Source: Clostridia bacterium (lineage in GTDB: Bacteria; Bacillota; Clostridia; Oscillospirales; CAG-272). Taken from it: a stretch of 38,029 bases of DNA. Location: NCBI GenBank assembly GCA_017531765.1, contig JAFXKJ010000118.1, positions 1-38,029 on the forward strand, written 5' to 3'. The translations under genes and the position numbers were made by a program. This document shows, in pieces, positions 13,537-21,881 of the stretch. Each line of letters opens with the position of its first letter. Position 1 is the first letter of the stretch. A model generated the notes under the pieces. That model saw only the letters and a program-made list of their open reading frames with translations, did not search any database and was not told the DNA's origin.

Positions 13537-15921
13537 ATGAAAATTCTCGATTACATAAAAGACAATCTGCTGTTTCTTGACGGCGGTATGGGAACTCTTC
13601 TTCAGAAAAGCGGACTTCTCCCGGGTGAGGCTCCCGAAAGGTGGAATCTCACCAACCCCGACAAGATATGTGCAATACATAAAGCATATTTTGATGCAGG
13701 CTCAAACGTGGTGTCCACCAATACCTTCGGCGCAAATTCGCTGAAGTTTTCCCCCGACGAGCTTGAAGAGATCATCAAGGCGGCGGTGGAAAACGCACGA
13801 CGCGCCTCTGAAAGTTCAACCAACTGCGGAGAAAAATTCGTAGCACTCGACATCGGCCCCACGGGCAAATTACTGAAGCCCTTCGGGGATCTTGATTTTG
13901 AGGACGCGGTGTCAATTTTTGCGGAAACTGTCCGTCTCGGTGTAAAATACGGTGTTGACCTCATCTTCATTGAGACAATGAACGATCTCTACGAAACGAA
14001 AGCCGCCCTCCTTGCCGCAAAGGAAAACAGCACTCTCCCCGTATTCGTTTCCAACGCATACAGCGAAAACGGATGCCTCATGACTGGTGCTTCCCCCGAG
14101 GCTGTGTCGGCGACTCTTGAGGGTCTCGGCGCAGATGCAGTCGGTGTAAACTGCTCCTTCGGTCCCGACCATCTCGCCCCCGTGGTGGAAAGGCTCCTTG
14201 AGGTGTCAAGTGTCCCCGTGATACTGAAACCAAACGCGGGTCTGCCCTCGGTTTGCGGCTGTGAGACTCATTACGACGTGTCTCCCGAGGATTTCGCCGA
14301 AAGCGTATGCCGACTCATAAAGAAAGGTGTCCGCATTGCAGGCGGTTGTTGCGGCACCACTCCCGAATACATAAAGGCACTCACCGATACGGCAGGCTGC
14401 GTGACTCCCGTACCCGTAAGTGAAAAAAATATCACCCGCGTTGCGTCATACACCCACGCGGTTAAATTCGAAAACTACCCTCTCATCATCGGAGAAAGAA
14501 TAAATCCCACAGGTAAAAAGAAGCTGAAAGAGGCTCTCCGCGAGCATGATCTCGATTACATCCTATCGGAAGTATTCTCACAGCGTGATCTCGGCGCTCA
14601 CATCTTAGACGTGAACGTGGGTCTTCCCGAGATAGATGAAGTATCCCTTCTCACCGAAGCGGTATGTGAGATCCAGGCTGTGTGCGACCTGCCCCTACAG
14701 ATCGACACCTCCGACCCCATTGCCATGGAAAGCGCCCTGAGACGGTATTCGGGTAAAGCGATGATAAACTCCGTAAACGGAAAAGCATCCGTTATGGATG
14801 CGGTGTTCCCTCTTGCTAAAAAATACGGCGGAGTTGTCGTTGCGCTGACACTTGACGAAAACGGAATTCCGTCTACGGCGGAGGGCAGAGTCAAAATCGC
14901 AGAAAAGATCCTCCGCCGCGCGGAGGAATACGGCATAAAGAAGTGCGACGTGGTGTTCGACACATTAACCATGACTGTCAGCACCGACGAAAACGCCCCC
15001 GCAGTCACCCTCTCGGCTCTTGACACCGTGAAGCACACTCTCGGCTGCCACACCGTGCTTGGAGTTTCAAACGTCAGCTTCGGTCTGCCCTGCCGCGACA
15101 CCGTGAACAGCTACTTCTTCACCTGTGCCATGGAAAGAGGACTTTCAGCGGCTATAATGAACCCCACTTCGGAAGACATGATGCGCGCATACAGAAGCTT
15201 CATGGCTCTTCACGGGTTTGACCCCATGTGCGGCGAATATATAAGCTTTATGGCGGACAAGGTCGGCGCATCCTCAGTAGCAGGGGTAAAAGCCGCACAG
15301 ACCTCCGCAGATGCCGTAACCCTTGCAGGTGCCGTTGAGAAAGGCATGACCTCCCTCGCCGCAGAGCTTTGCACCGAGGCTCTGAAGGACTCCGACAGCA
15401 TGACCCTCGTGGAAAAAGAGATAATACCCGCCCTCGACAGAGTTGGCAAAGGCTTTGAAGAAAAGAGAGTTTATCTGCCTCAGCTTCTCATGAGCGCGGA
15501 AGCGGCAAAAGCGGCTTTCGAGGTAATAAAAGACCGCATGACAGGCGGCAGTGTCAGCACAAGATACGACTTCGTCCTTGCCACCGTAAAGGGTGACATT
15601 CACGACATCGGAAAGAACATAGTAAAGCTTCTCATGGAAAACTACGGCTACAAGGTACACGACCTCGGTCGTGACGTGCCTCCCGAGACGGTTGTCGCCA
15701 AGGTTATTGAAACCGGCGCGCCTCTTGTGGGACTTTCCGCCCTTATGACCACCACCGTTGTGGCAATGGAGGAAACCATAAAGCTCCTTCGGGAAAAGGC
15801 TCCCTTCTGTCGCATTATCGTAGGCGGTGCGGTGCTTACCGAGGATTACGCAAAGGCGATCGGCGCCGACTTCTACGCGGCAAGCGCAATGGATGCGGTA
15901 AGATATGCCGAAACACTTTGA
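13537..15921 (+). CDS. metH: Cobalamin-dependent methionine synthase, lacking the activation domain
   Basis: Transfers a methyl group from methyltetrahydrofolate via cobalamin to homocysteine. The order of domains is: homocysteine-binding barrel with zinc cysteines (V-N-C-S near 204 and G-G-C-C-G-T near 269-273); pterin-binding barrel starting with G-E-R-I-N-P-T-G-K near 318; cap and B12-binding domain with G-D-I-H-D-I-G-K near 686-693 (His is the lower cobalt ligand). It stops at 794 aa, so the SAM-dependent reactivation domain of E. coli MetH (about 1,227 aa) is missing; in many Clostridia that domain is a separate protein. None is in the window. It lies 21 bases after the rsuA-type gene. 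Confidence 0.92.
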   Translation: MKILDYIKDNLLFLDGGMGTLLQKSGLLPGEAPERWNLTNPDKICAIHKAYFDAGSNVVSTNTFGANSLKFSPDELEEIIKAAVENARRASESSTNCGEKFVALDIGPTGKLLKPFGDLDFEDAVSIFAETVRLGVKYGVDLIFIETMNDLYETKAALLAAKENSTLPVFVSNAYSENGCLMTGASPEAVSATLEGLGADAVGVNCSFGPDHLAPVVERLLEVSSVPVILKPNAGLPSVCGCETHYDVSPEDFAESVCRLIKKGVRIAGGCCGTTPEYIKALTDTAGCVTPVPVSEKNITRVASYTHAVKFENYPLIIGERINPTGKKKLKEALREHDLDYILSEVFSQRDLGAHILDVNVGLPEIDEVSLLTEAVCEIQAVCDLPLQIDTSDPIAMESALRRYSGKAMINSVNGKASVMDAVFPLAKKYGGVVVALTLDENGIPSTAEGRVKIAEKILRRAEEYGIKKCDVVFDTLTMTVSTDENAPAVTLSALDTVKHTLGCHTVLGVSNVSFGLPCRDTVNSYFFTCAMERGLSAAIMNPTSEDMMRAYRSFMALHGFDPMCGEYISFMADKVGASSVAGVKAAQTSADAVTLAGAVEKGMTSLAAELCTEALKDSDSMTLVEKEIIPALDRVGKGFEEKRVYLPQLLMSAEAAKAAFEVIKDRMTGGSVSTRYDFVLATVKGDIHDIGKNIVKLLMENYGYKVHDLGRDVPPETVVAKVIETGAPLVGLSALMTTTVVAMEETIKLLREKAPFCRIIVGGAVLTEDYAKAIGADFYAASAMDAVRYAETL

Positions 15922-15974
15922 ATAATTTGAATAATGAAAGATAAATCCCCCTTATAGAATTTTGGAGTACGAAA

Positions 15975-18119
15975 ATGACAATTAATGAAAAACTCGCCCT
16001 TGAACTTAATATAAAGGTAACACAGGTCAACGCCGCAGTGGAGCTTCTCGATGCGGGAAACACCGTTCCCTTTATCTCCCGTTACCGTAAGGAGGTTACG
16101 GGAAGCCTTGACGACGAACAGCTCCGCCGTCTCAGCGAACGTCTCACCTACCTCAGAAATCTTGAAGAAAAGCGTGAGGACACAAAGAAGCTCATCGATG
16201 CTCAGGGTAAGCTCACCGATGAGATAATTGAAGCCCTTGACAAGGCTGAAACAGTCACCGAGATCGACGACATTTACCGTCCCTTCCGCCCGAAGCGCCG
16301 CACCCGCGCATCCGTGGCAAGAGAAAGAGGTCTTGAAGGTCTTGCAAAGCTTATTATGGAGCAGAGAGACTCCTACGACGAGCCTCTTGATGTGTCAGCG
16401 GCAGCTTACATAAACGACGACGTACCCGACTCTGCCGCCGCAATCGCAGGTGCCTGCGACATCATCGCAGAGGACGTGTCCGACAACGCCGACCTGAGAC
16501 GGGGAATCAGAAATATCATAAATCAGTGGGGCATCATCGAGTCAAAGAAGCTTGCCGACGGCCCTGTTTACGAGCAATATTACGAGTACAGCGAGGCTGT
16601 ATCAAAAATCCCGTCCCACAGAATCCTCGCCCTTAACCGCGCCGAAAAGGAAGGCGTACTTAAGGTTACGGTAAACGCTGACCGCGATCGTATCCTCTCC
16701 TTCATGAACGCCGTGGTCACAAAAAACAAGAAATCCCCCATGGCAAGCCTTATTTCGGCTACCGTCGAAGACAGCTACGACAGACTTATCGCCTCTTCCG
16801 TTGAGCGTGAGATCCGCGCGGAAATGTTCGAGCGCGCAAGCGAAGCCGCTATCGGTCTTTTCTCAAAAAATCTCCGCGGACTTCTCATGAGTGCCCCCCT
16901 CAAGGGCAAGACCGTTCTCGGCTACGACCCAGGTTACCGTACGGGATGTAAGCTTGCGGTCATCACTCCCACGGGAAGCGTCCTTGACACCGCCGTGATC
17001 TACCCCACAAAGCCCCACGAAAAGATCGCGGAGGCAAAAAAAATCGTGGAAAGGCTCATCCGCCGCTACGGAGTTGATGTTGTTGCCATCGGTAACGGTA
17101 CCGCATCGGGCGAGAGCGAAATGTTCATCGCAGAGCTTCTTGGTGAGCTTAAGTGCGACACAAAATACATCGTCGTATCCGAGGCGGGGGCATCCGTTTA
17201 CTCCGCATCCAAGCTGGGCGCTGAAGAATTCCCCGATTTCGACGTTACTCAGCGTTCTGCGGTTTCCATCGCGCGTCGTCTTCAGGACCCCATGGCTGAG
17301 CTTGTAAAGATCGATCCCAAATCCATCGGTGTCGGTCAGTATCAGCACGACATGAAGGAATCCCGCCTTGACGAGGCTCTCTCGGGCGTGGTCGAGGACT
17401 GCGTAAACTCCGTTGGAGTTGACCTCAACACCGCCTCCTATTCTCTTCTTTCATACATTGCGGGCATCAACGTAACAAGTGCGAAAAACATTGTAAAATA
17501 CCGCGATGCCAACGGCGAATTCGCAACCCGCGCAGAGGTATTAAAGGTTCCCCGCTTTGGCGCGAAGGCATATGAGCAGGCGGCGGGATTCCTCAGAGTA
17601 CCTAACTCAGATGAAATTCTTGACAACACGGGTGTTCACCCCGAGTCATACGCCGCTACCAAAGCACTTCTCACAAAGTTCGGCTACAGCGAGTCTGACG
17701 TTGCCGCGGGCGGTCTCACCCGTCTTGCGGATGAAGTGAAGTCCTACGGTATCACAAAGCTCTCCGAGGAGCTTTCCTGCGGTGTTCCCACCCTTACGGA
17801 TATTATCGGGGAGCTTGCAAAACCCGGCCGTGACGTGAGAGACAGCCTCCCTCTCCCCGAGCTTAAGGAAAGAGTTCTCACCATGGAGGACCTCACCGAG
17901 GGCATGGAGCTGTCGGGTGTTGTCAGAAACGTTATCGATTTCGGCGCATTCGTTGACATCGGTGTTCATCAGGACGGTCTTCTCCATATTTCCGAGATAT
18001 CTGATAAATTCATAAAGCATCCCTCCGAAGTTCTGTCCGTGGGAATGCCCGTAAAGGTAAGAGTCAAGAGCGTTGACGTTCAGCGAAAACGCATCGGACT
18101 CACCATGAAGAAAAAATGA
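15975..18119 (+). CDS. tex: Tex-family transcription accessory / RNA-binding protein
   Basis: Tex is a conserved cytoplasmic nucleic-acid-binding protein implicated in transcription and RNA metabolism. The 714-residue protein has the full domain set: helical N-terminus (V-P-F-I-S-R-Y-R-K-E near 31-40), YqgF-like domain starting G-Y-D-P-G-Y-R-T-G near 315, helix-hairpin-helix segments (about 490-560, N-T-A-S-Y-S-L-L-S-Y-I-A-G-I), and a C-terminal S1 domain (D-F-G-A-F-V-D-I-G-V-H-Q-D-G-L-L-H-I-S). Length is typical. GGAG lies seven bases before the ATG. Its stop overlaps the next start by four bases (ATGA). Confidence 0.95.
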   Translation: MTINEKLALELNIKVTQVNAAVELLDAGNTVPFISRYRKEVTGSLDDEQLRRLSERLTYLRNLEEKREDTKKLIDAQGKLTDEIIEALDKAETVTEIDDIYRPFRPKRRTRASVARERGLEGLAKLIMEQRDSYDEPLDVSAAAYINDDVPDSAAAIAGACDIIAEDVSDNADLRRGIRNIINQWGIIESKKLADGPVYEQYYEYSEAVSKIPSHRILALNRAEKEGVLKVTVNADRDRILSFMNAVVTKNKKSPMASLISATVEDSYDRLIASSVEREIRAEMFERASEAAIGLFSKNLRGLLMSAPLKGKTVLGYDPGYRTGCKLAVITPTGSVLDTAVIYPTKPHEKIAEAKKIVERLIRRYGVDVVAIGNGTASGESEMFIAELLGELKCDTKYIVVSEAGASVYSASKLGAEEFPDFDVTQRSAVSIARRLQDPMAELVKIDPKSIGVGQYQHDMKESRLDEALSGVVEDCVNSVGVDLNTASYSLLSYIAGINVTSAKNIVKYRDANGEFATRAEVLKVPRFGAKAYEQAAGFLRVPNSDEILDNTGVHPESYAATKALLTKFGYSESDVAAGGLTRLADEVKSYGITKLSEELSCGVPTLTDIIGELAKPGRDVRDSLPLPELKERVLTMEDLTEGMELSGVVRNVIDFGAFVDIGVHQDGLLHISEISDKFIKHPSEVLSVGMPVKVRVKSVDVQRKRIGLTMKKK

Positions 18120-18679
18120 CCGTCGTCTATTTCATAAGGCACGCCGAGCCTGATTTTTCAAACCACGATGACAGAACAAGAGGTCTCTCGGAAAAAGGTA
18201 TGGCTGACCGCGAAAGGGTGACCGCATATCTCAAGGACAAGAAGATAGATGCCGTGCTGTCAAGTCCTTATCTCAGAGCTGTTCAAACAGTGGAGCATTA
18301 CGCCAAAGGGGCAGGTCTTGAGGTCATACTCCACGAAGGCTTCAGAGAAAGACGGATCACCGACAGGTGGATCGACGATTTCGCCGACTTCTGCCGCAGA
18401 CAGTGGGACGATTTCGCTTACAAATACCCCGACGGCGAAAATCTCTACGAGGTTCAGACGAGAAACATTTCCGCTCTCAACGAGGTGCTGAGACGGTTCT
18501 GCGGAAAGTCTATCGTTATCGGTACTCACGGTACATCTCTCGCAACGATCATCAATTTCTATGACTCCCATTACGATTTCGATGATTTCAACCGTCTGCG
18601 CCCAAAGATGCCCTACGGAATCAAAATGGTATTCCACGGCTTCAACCTTGTTGCAAAAGAAGAGTTTGATATCATATAA
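18116..18679 (+). CDS. Histidine phosphatase family protein
   Basis: Phosphoglycerate-mutase-like fold. The catalytic R-H-A motif is at residues 8-10 (phospho-acceptor H9). The second conserved histidine is in I-G-T-H-G-T-S near 138, and an R-E-R near 73 supplies an acidic residue. At 187 aa it is a compact branch-2-like phosphatase; the substrate is unknown. It overlaps tex by four bases and is the last gene of the operon, immediately before a strong terminator. Confidence 0.88.
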   Translation: MTVVYFIRHAEPDFSNHDDRTRGLSEKGMADRERVTAYLKDKKIDAVLSSPYLRAVQTVEHYAKGAGLEVILHEGFRERRITDRWIDDFADFCRRQWDDFAYKYPDGENLYEVQTRNISALNEVLRRFCGKSIVIGTHGTSLATIINFYDSHYDFDDFNRLRPKMPYGIKMVFHGFNLVAKEEFDII

Positions 18680-18722
18680 AAAGCTTGCCGCAGACCCGTG
18701 AGGGCGTGCGGCAAGCTTTTTT
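18678..18722. terminator. Bidirectional terminator between two convergent genes
   Basis: AAAAAGCTTGCCGCA, a 14-base GC-rich loop, then TGCGGCAAGCTTTTTT. The A and T flanks give a good U tract in both directions. It serves the murJ-to-phosphatase operon and the convergent binding-protein gene. Confidence 0.93.
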
Positions 18723-18733
18723 ACTTGTCTTTA

Positions 18734-19510
18734 TTATTTTTCTTTAATGATCAGGTCCTGCAAATTATACTTTTTCGCAAGCTTTACCACGGTACCGTCA
18801 AGCATCAGCTCATCTATTGCTTTCTGGAATTCGTCACGGAGCTCCGTGTTATCCTTGGCAAAGGCCACACCGTACTGCTCATCCTCAAATTCATAGGAAT
18901 CGAGAATCACAAGGTTTTCGTAATCGGAGCCTTCGCCTATCATGTCGATCGCAACCACATAGTCGATCAGCGCACAAGTGACTGTGCCCGACGCCACCTC
19001 TTTTAAGGTATCTGCCTGAGTTCTTACCCCAACCGTGCTGCAGCCTGAGAAGATACCGTCCGTAGACACTACGTTCTCGCCGTTGCTTCCCGTCTCCACT
19101 GCAATTTTTGCCTCGTGGGGATTGAAGCCCTCTACCTTATCCGCCATGACAACGATCACCTGCTTGTTTATCATGTACGGCTCGGTAAAGCTGAGATATT
19201 TTTCTCTTTCCTCGGTAACTGTCACACCGTTCCACACGCAGTCAACATGATAGTCGGAAAACTCCGACTCAAGCTTACTCCAATCCTTTATCTTGTGGAA
19301 CTCCACTTCATATCCCAATTTCTCGCATACAGCCTTTGCAAATTCCGTCTCAAACCCCACAAGATTTCCGTCTTCATCCTTGTAGTTCAGCGGCCTTGCT
19401 TCCGTATACCCGATGGTAATCTTTTTACTTCCGCATGACGTCAGTATCAAGGTGCAGGAAACGAGCATTGCAAGTGCAAGTAATAAAGAAATTATTCTTT
19501 TGATAAACAT
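18734..19510 (-). CDS. Amino-acid ABC transporter substrate-binding lipoprotein (SBP family 3)
   Basis: Extracellular solute-binding protein of the polar amino acid family. The N-terminus is a lipoprotein signal with lipobox L-T-S-C26-G (a second cysteine at 19 lies inside the hydrophobic core). The mature protein starts with I-T-I-G-Y-T-E-A-R-P-L-N-Y, then G-F-E-T-E-F-A-K-A-V-C-E-K-L-G-Y, and W-N-G-V-T-V-T-E-E-R, the usual ligand-site pattern of cystine/glutamine/histidine-type receptors. At 258 aa it is of normal length. No permease or ATPase gene is adjacent, so it is an orphan that must pair with a transporter elsewhere. It has its own promoter and a structured leader. Confidence 0.9.
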   Translation of the reverse strand: MFIKRIISLLLALAMLVSCTLILTSCGSKKITIGYTEARPLNYKDEDGNLVGFETEFAKAVCEKLGYEVEFHKIKDWSKLESEFSDYHVDCVWNGVTVTEEREKYLSFTEPYMINKQVIVVMADKVEGFNPHEAKIAVETGSNGENVVSTDGIFSGCSTVGVRTQADTLKEVASGTVTCALIDYVVAIDMIGEGSDYENLVILDSYEFEDEQYGVAFAKDNTELRDEFQKAIDELMLDGTVVKLAKKYNLQDLIIKEK

Positions 19511-19541
19511 ACTGTTCTCCGATATAAAAAACTGTTTGTCC

Positions 19542-19579
19542 GACTCGGCCTATTTGCTTTTCCAAGCAAAATCCAAGTC
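19542..19579 (-). promoter_or_regulatory. Stem-loop in the leader of the binding-protein gene
   Basis: In the minus-strand RNA GACTTGG pairs with CCGAGTC (seven pairs, one wobble) around an inner hairpin TTTGCTT-gga-AAGCAAA. A TTTTTT run follows about 11 bases later. It may be an mRNA-stabilising 5' structure or a weak attenuator; no known class was recognised. Confidence 0.4.
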
Positions 19580-19609
19580 TCAGTAGTTTTAGTTTATTAA
19601 AGTAATTTT

Positions 19610-19639
19610 ATGATAACACAAAAAGCGGTCCTCTGTCAA
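19610..19639 (-). promoter_or_regulatory. Promoter of the binding-protein gene
   Basis: On the minus strand: perfect TTGACA (19639-19634), 18-base spacer, TATCAT (19615-19610). It is divergent from the zinc operon promoter. Confidence 0.65.
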
Positions 19640-19667
19640 CCGTTTGAGTAAAATTTCCTGTTTCTTA

Positions 19668-19696
19668 TTGAATTTCCTTGCAATTTGTGATAAAAT
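19668..19696 (+). promoter_or_regulatory. Promoter of the tmk-fur-znu operon
   Basis: TTGAAT (19668-19673), 17-base spacer, TAAAAT (19691-19696). The predicted start point is near 19703, inside the left arm of the operator that follows. Confidence 0.7.
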
Positions 19697-19701
19697 TTAA
19701 T

Positions 19702-19736
19702 GGTAATTTGAAAATGATTATCAGTTTCAAATTACC
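19702..19736 (+). promoter_or_regulatory. Fur/Zur-type operator within a 12-bp inverted repeat
   Basis: TGAAAATGATTATCA (19709-19723) matches the Fur-family 7-1-7 box TGATAATNATTATCA at all but one position. It sits inside a perfect inverted repeat, GGTAATTTGAAA (19702-19713) with TTTCAAATTACC (19725-19736), placed right at the transcription start. Since the second gene of the operon is a Fur-family regulator and the next three are zinc uptake genes, autoregulation by metal is likely. The box is closer to the iron (Fur) than to the Bacillus zinc (Zur, TCGTAAT) consensus. Confidence 0.75.
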
Positions 19737-19765
19737 GCAACTCTTTCCGAAAGGCAACAATAAGC

Positions 19766-20440
19766 ATGAAAGCAAAGTTAATAGTTATAGAAGGTGCCTG
19801 CGACGGCATCGGAAAATCAACTCAGTTTACACTTCTCAAGGAAAAGCTTCACAGGCTGGGCAGGGACGTTGTGACCCATCACTTCCCCTCATACGGCACA
19901 CCGAGAGCAGCCCTCGTGGAAGCATATCTGAAGGGGGAGCTCGGTTCACCCGACACACTCTCTCCCTATCTTGTCAATACTCTGTATGCCACTGACCGCG
20001 CACTCACGTGGAGAGAGGTGATCGTGCCGAAACTCCGGGACGCTTCCCCCCTTGTACTGCTTGACCGCTATACCACATCAAGTATTATATATCAGTCCGC
20101 GCTTATCACCGACGAGGATGAAAAATGCAGGTTTATTGATTACGTTACAGATTACGAATATGAAAAGCTGGGTATTCCAAAGCCCGACCTTGTTATCTTC
20201 CTTGATGCGCCCTACTCCACCGCCAAAGCCCTCCGCGCGGCAAGACTCTCCAACGAGGGAATTGCCGACGACATTCACGAGTCCAGCGACGGATTTATGA
20301 AAAGTGTATACGACAGTGCGCAGTTCTCCTGCGACAGACTGTGCTGGACACGAATAAACTGTGCCGACAGCCACGGCGCAATGAGGAGTCGCGAGGAGAT
20401 CCATGCCGACATTGTCGCCGCCGTGGAAAAGATATTTTGA
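19766..20440 (+). CDS. tmk: Thymidylate kinase-like protein
   Basis: Phosphorylates dTMP to dTDP, or a related nucleotide. It has the P-loop E9-G-A-C-D-G-I-G-K17-S-T, the D100-R-Y motif for the base/phosphate site, P-D-L-V-I-F-L-D (Walker-B-like) and a lid region near 150-165. Compared with the usual E-G-x-D-G-x-G-K-S/T the P-loop has an extra residue before D13, so the first Walker glycine is shifted. Length (224 aa) is slightly above the usual 205-215. It is the first gene behind the Fur-type operator, 36 bases before the regulator gene. It could be a paralogue with another nucleotide specificity. Confidence 0.8.
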   Translation: MKAKLIVIEGACDGIGKSTQFTLLKEKLHRLGRDVVTHHFPSYGTPRAALVEAYLKGELGSPDTLSPYLVNTLYATDRALTWREVIVPKLRDASPLVLLDRYTTSSIIYQSALITDEDEKCRFIDYVTDYEYEKLGIPKPDLVIFLDAPYSTAKALRAARLSNEGIADDIHESSDGFMKSVYDSAQFSCDRLCWTRINCADSHGAMRSREEIHADIVAAVEKIF

Positions 20441-20476
20441 TAAAGTCTGAGAATAAAGAGAGGCTTTGCCCCAAAT

Positions 20477-20866
20477 ATGAGAAAATACAATACCAAACAA
20501 CGCCACACCATCCTCGAGGTTTTCAAAGAGCATCCCTCAAAATGCTTTTCCGTCAAGGATCTGACCGATGTGTGTCCCACGGTAGGCCTGGCTACCGTAT
20601 ACCGCACACTCTCGGTATTGGAATCTGAAGGCACCATCCGCCGCTATACGGGTACCGACAGCGATCTTTTCAAGCTTACCGACAACAGCGACATCCGTCA
20701 TATGCACATAGTCTGCCGCGCTTGCGGCGATATGTTCCACTCGGAATGCTCATTTATCGGCGAAATGGAAAAACATCTGAAATCGGAACACGACTTTTCC
20801 CTTGATACCGCCTCTACCGTGATCTACGGACTTTGCGGCAAGTGTCAGAGAGGTGAAACGGTATGA
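20477..20866 (+). CDS. Fur-family metalloregulator, probably Zur
   Basis: A metal-dependent DNA-binding repressor. The winged helix has recognition region P-T-V-G-L-A-T-V-Y-R-T-L-S-V-L-E (34-49). H75 and H77 are likely sensing ligands, and C80xxC83 with C120xxC123 form the structural zinc site. Length 129 aa is normal. It overlaps the start of the zinc-binding protein gene by four bases (ATGA). Linkage to znuA, znuC and znuB argues for zinc rather than iron or peroxide sensing; sequence alone does not separate these. A Fur-type box at the operon promoter suggests that it represses its own operon. Confidence 0.88.
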   Translation: MRKYNTKQRHTILEVFKEHPSKCFSVKDLTDVCPTVGLATVYRTLSVLESEGTIRRYTGTDSDLFKLTDNSDIRHMHIVCRACGDMFHSECSFIGEMEKHLKSEHDFSLDTASTVIYGLCGKCQRGETV

Positions 20867-21861
20867 GAATACTGATTCGAGCCGCCGCGGCGTTGCTCCT
20901 TGTTTCCATTTTTCTGTGCATCGTGTCTTGCTCCGATACTCAAAGCGAAGATGATGCACCTTTGTCTGTCGTCACCACCATTTTCCCTCCCTACGACATA
21001 GCTCGTAATATCGCGCAGGGGACGGACGGAGTGGAGATAACGATGCTGCTTCCCCCGGGAAGTGAAAGCCACGACTATGAGCCCTCCGTCAGCGATATCG
21101 CCGCTGTGGGTAAAGCAGACCTTGTGATCTGCGTTGGCGGCGAGACCGACGAGTGGATCGACAATATCTTGGCTGTGTCCCAAAGCAAAGCATCCGTTCT
21201 GCGCCTCACCGATATGACAGAACTGCTTGAAGAGGACGAAAGTGTCCTTGTCACAAAGGATGCTTCACATCACTCCCACTCCCATGAGCACACCCATGAA
21301 CACACCCATGAGCATGGAGAAGACTGCGTCTTCGACGAGCACGTGTGGACGTCCCCCGAAAACGCCGCAAAAATCACCGAAACAATAGCGGAAGAAATGT
21401 GCCGTCTGTCCGGTGAGGACAAGGATACATTCAAGACAAACGCCGCCGCATACGCCGCCTCCCTCAGGGAGGTGCAAAGGGAAATGAACTCCCTCGCGAA
21501 AGAAAGCGACACTGAGATGCTTATCTTTGCCGACAGATTCCCCTTCAGATACCTGGCAGATAGCATAGGTATAGATTGCCGCGCCGCTTTTTCGGGATGC
21601 GCATCGGATTCGGAGGTAACTCTCGAAGCGGTATACCGTCTCATGTCTCTTGTCAGAGAAACCGAAGCACGGGCGATATTCACCTGCGAATTTTCTTCAC
21701 GAAACGCGGCAAATTTGATCGCCGAGGAAACGGGATGCCGTGTACTTGAGCTTCATTCCTGCCATAACGTATCAAAAGAGGATTTTGACAGCGGTGTCAC
21801 TTGTCTCACCCTTATGAGGCGTAACCTCGACTGCCTCAAAGAAGTCCTCCTCGGGAACTAA
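20863..21861 (+). CDS. znuA: Zinc ABC transporter substrate-binding lipoprotein ZnuA/AdcA
   Basis: Captures zinc outside the membrane for import. Features: lipobox I-V-S-C23; cluster A-I family ligand H70 (E-S-H-D-Y-E-P-S); a histidine-rich mobile loop at 136-151 built from repeated H-x-H and EHTH units (nine histidines); H160 in D-E-H-V-W-T-S-P-E-N-A; and a conserved C-terminal E-x-x-S segment. A His-rich loop is typical of zinc rather than manganese receptors. Length 332 aa is normal. The loop is encoded by short near-identical tandem repeats (about 21280-21315), which may vary in copy number. It is followed by znuC after 20 bases. Confidence 0.92.
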   Translation: MRILIRAAAALLLVSIFLCIVSCSDTQSEDDAPLSVVTTIFPPYDIARNIAQGTDGVEITMLLPPGSESHDYEPSVSDIAAVGKADLVICVGGETDEWIDNILAVSQSKASVLRLTDMTELLEEDESVLVTKDASHHSHSHEHTHEHTHEHGEDCVFDEHVWTSPENAAKITETIAEEMCRLSGEDKDTFKTNAAAYAASLREVQREMNSLAKESDTEMLIFADRFPFRYLADSIGIDCRAAFSGCASDSEVTLEAVYRLMSLVRETEARAIFTCEFSSRNAANLIAEETGCRVLELHSCHNVSKEDFDSGVTCLTLMRRNLDCLKEVLLGN

Positions 21862-21881
21862 AAAAAGAAAGGCATACTACA

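Noticed and set aside
12811-13680. A 289-codon minus-strand frame opposite the RsuA-type gene and the start of metH
   Set aside because: It crosses two well-supported genes on the other strand and has no start signals or recognisable sequence.
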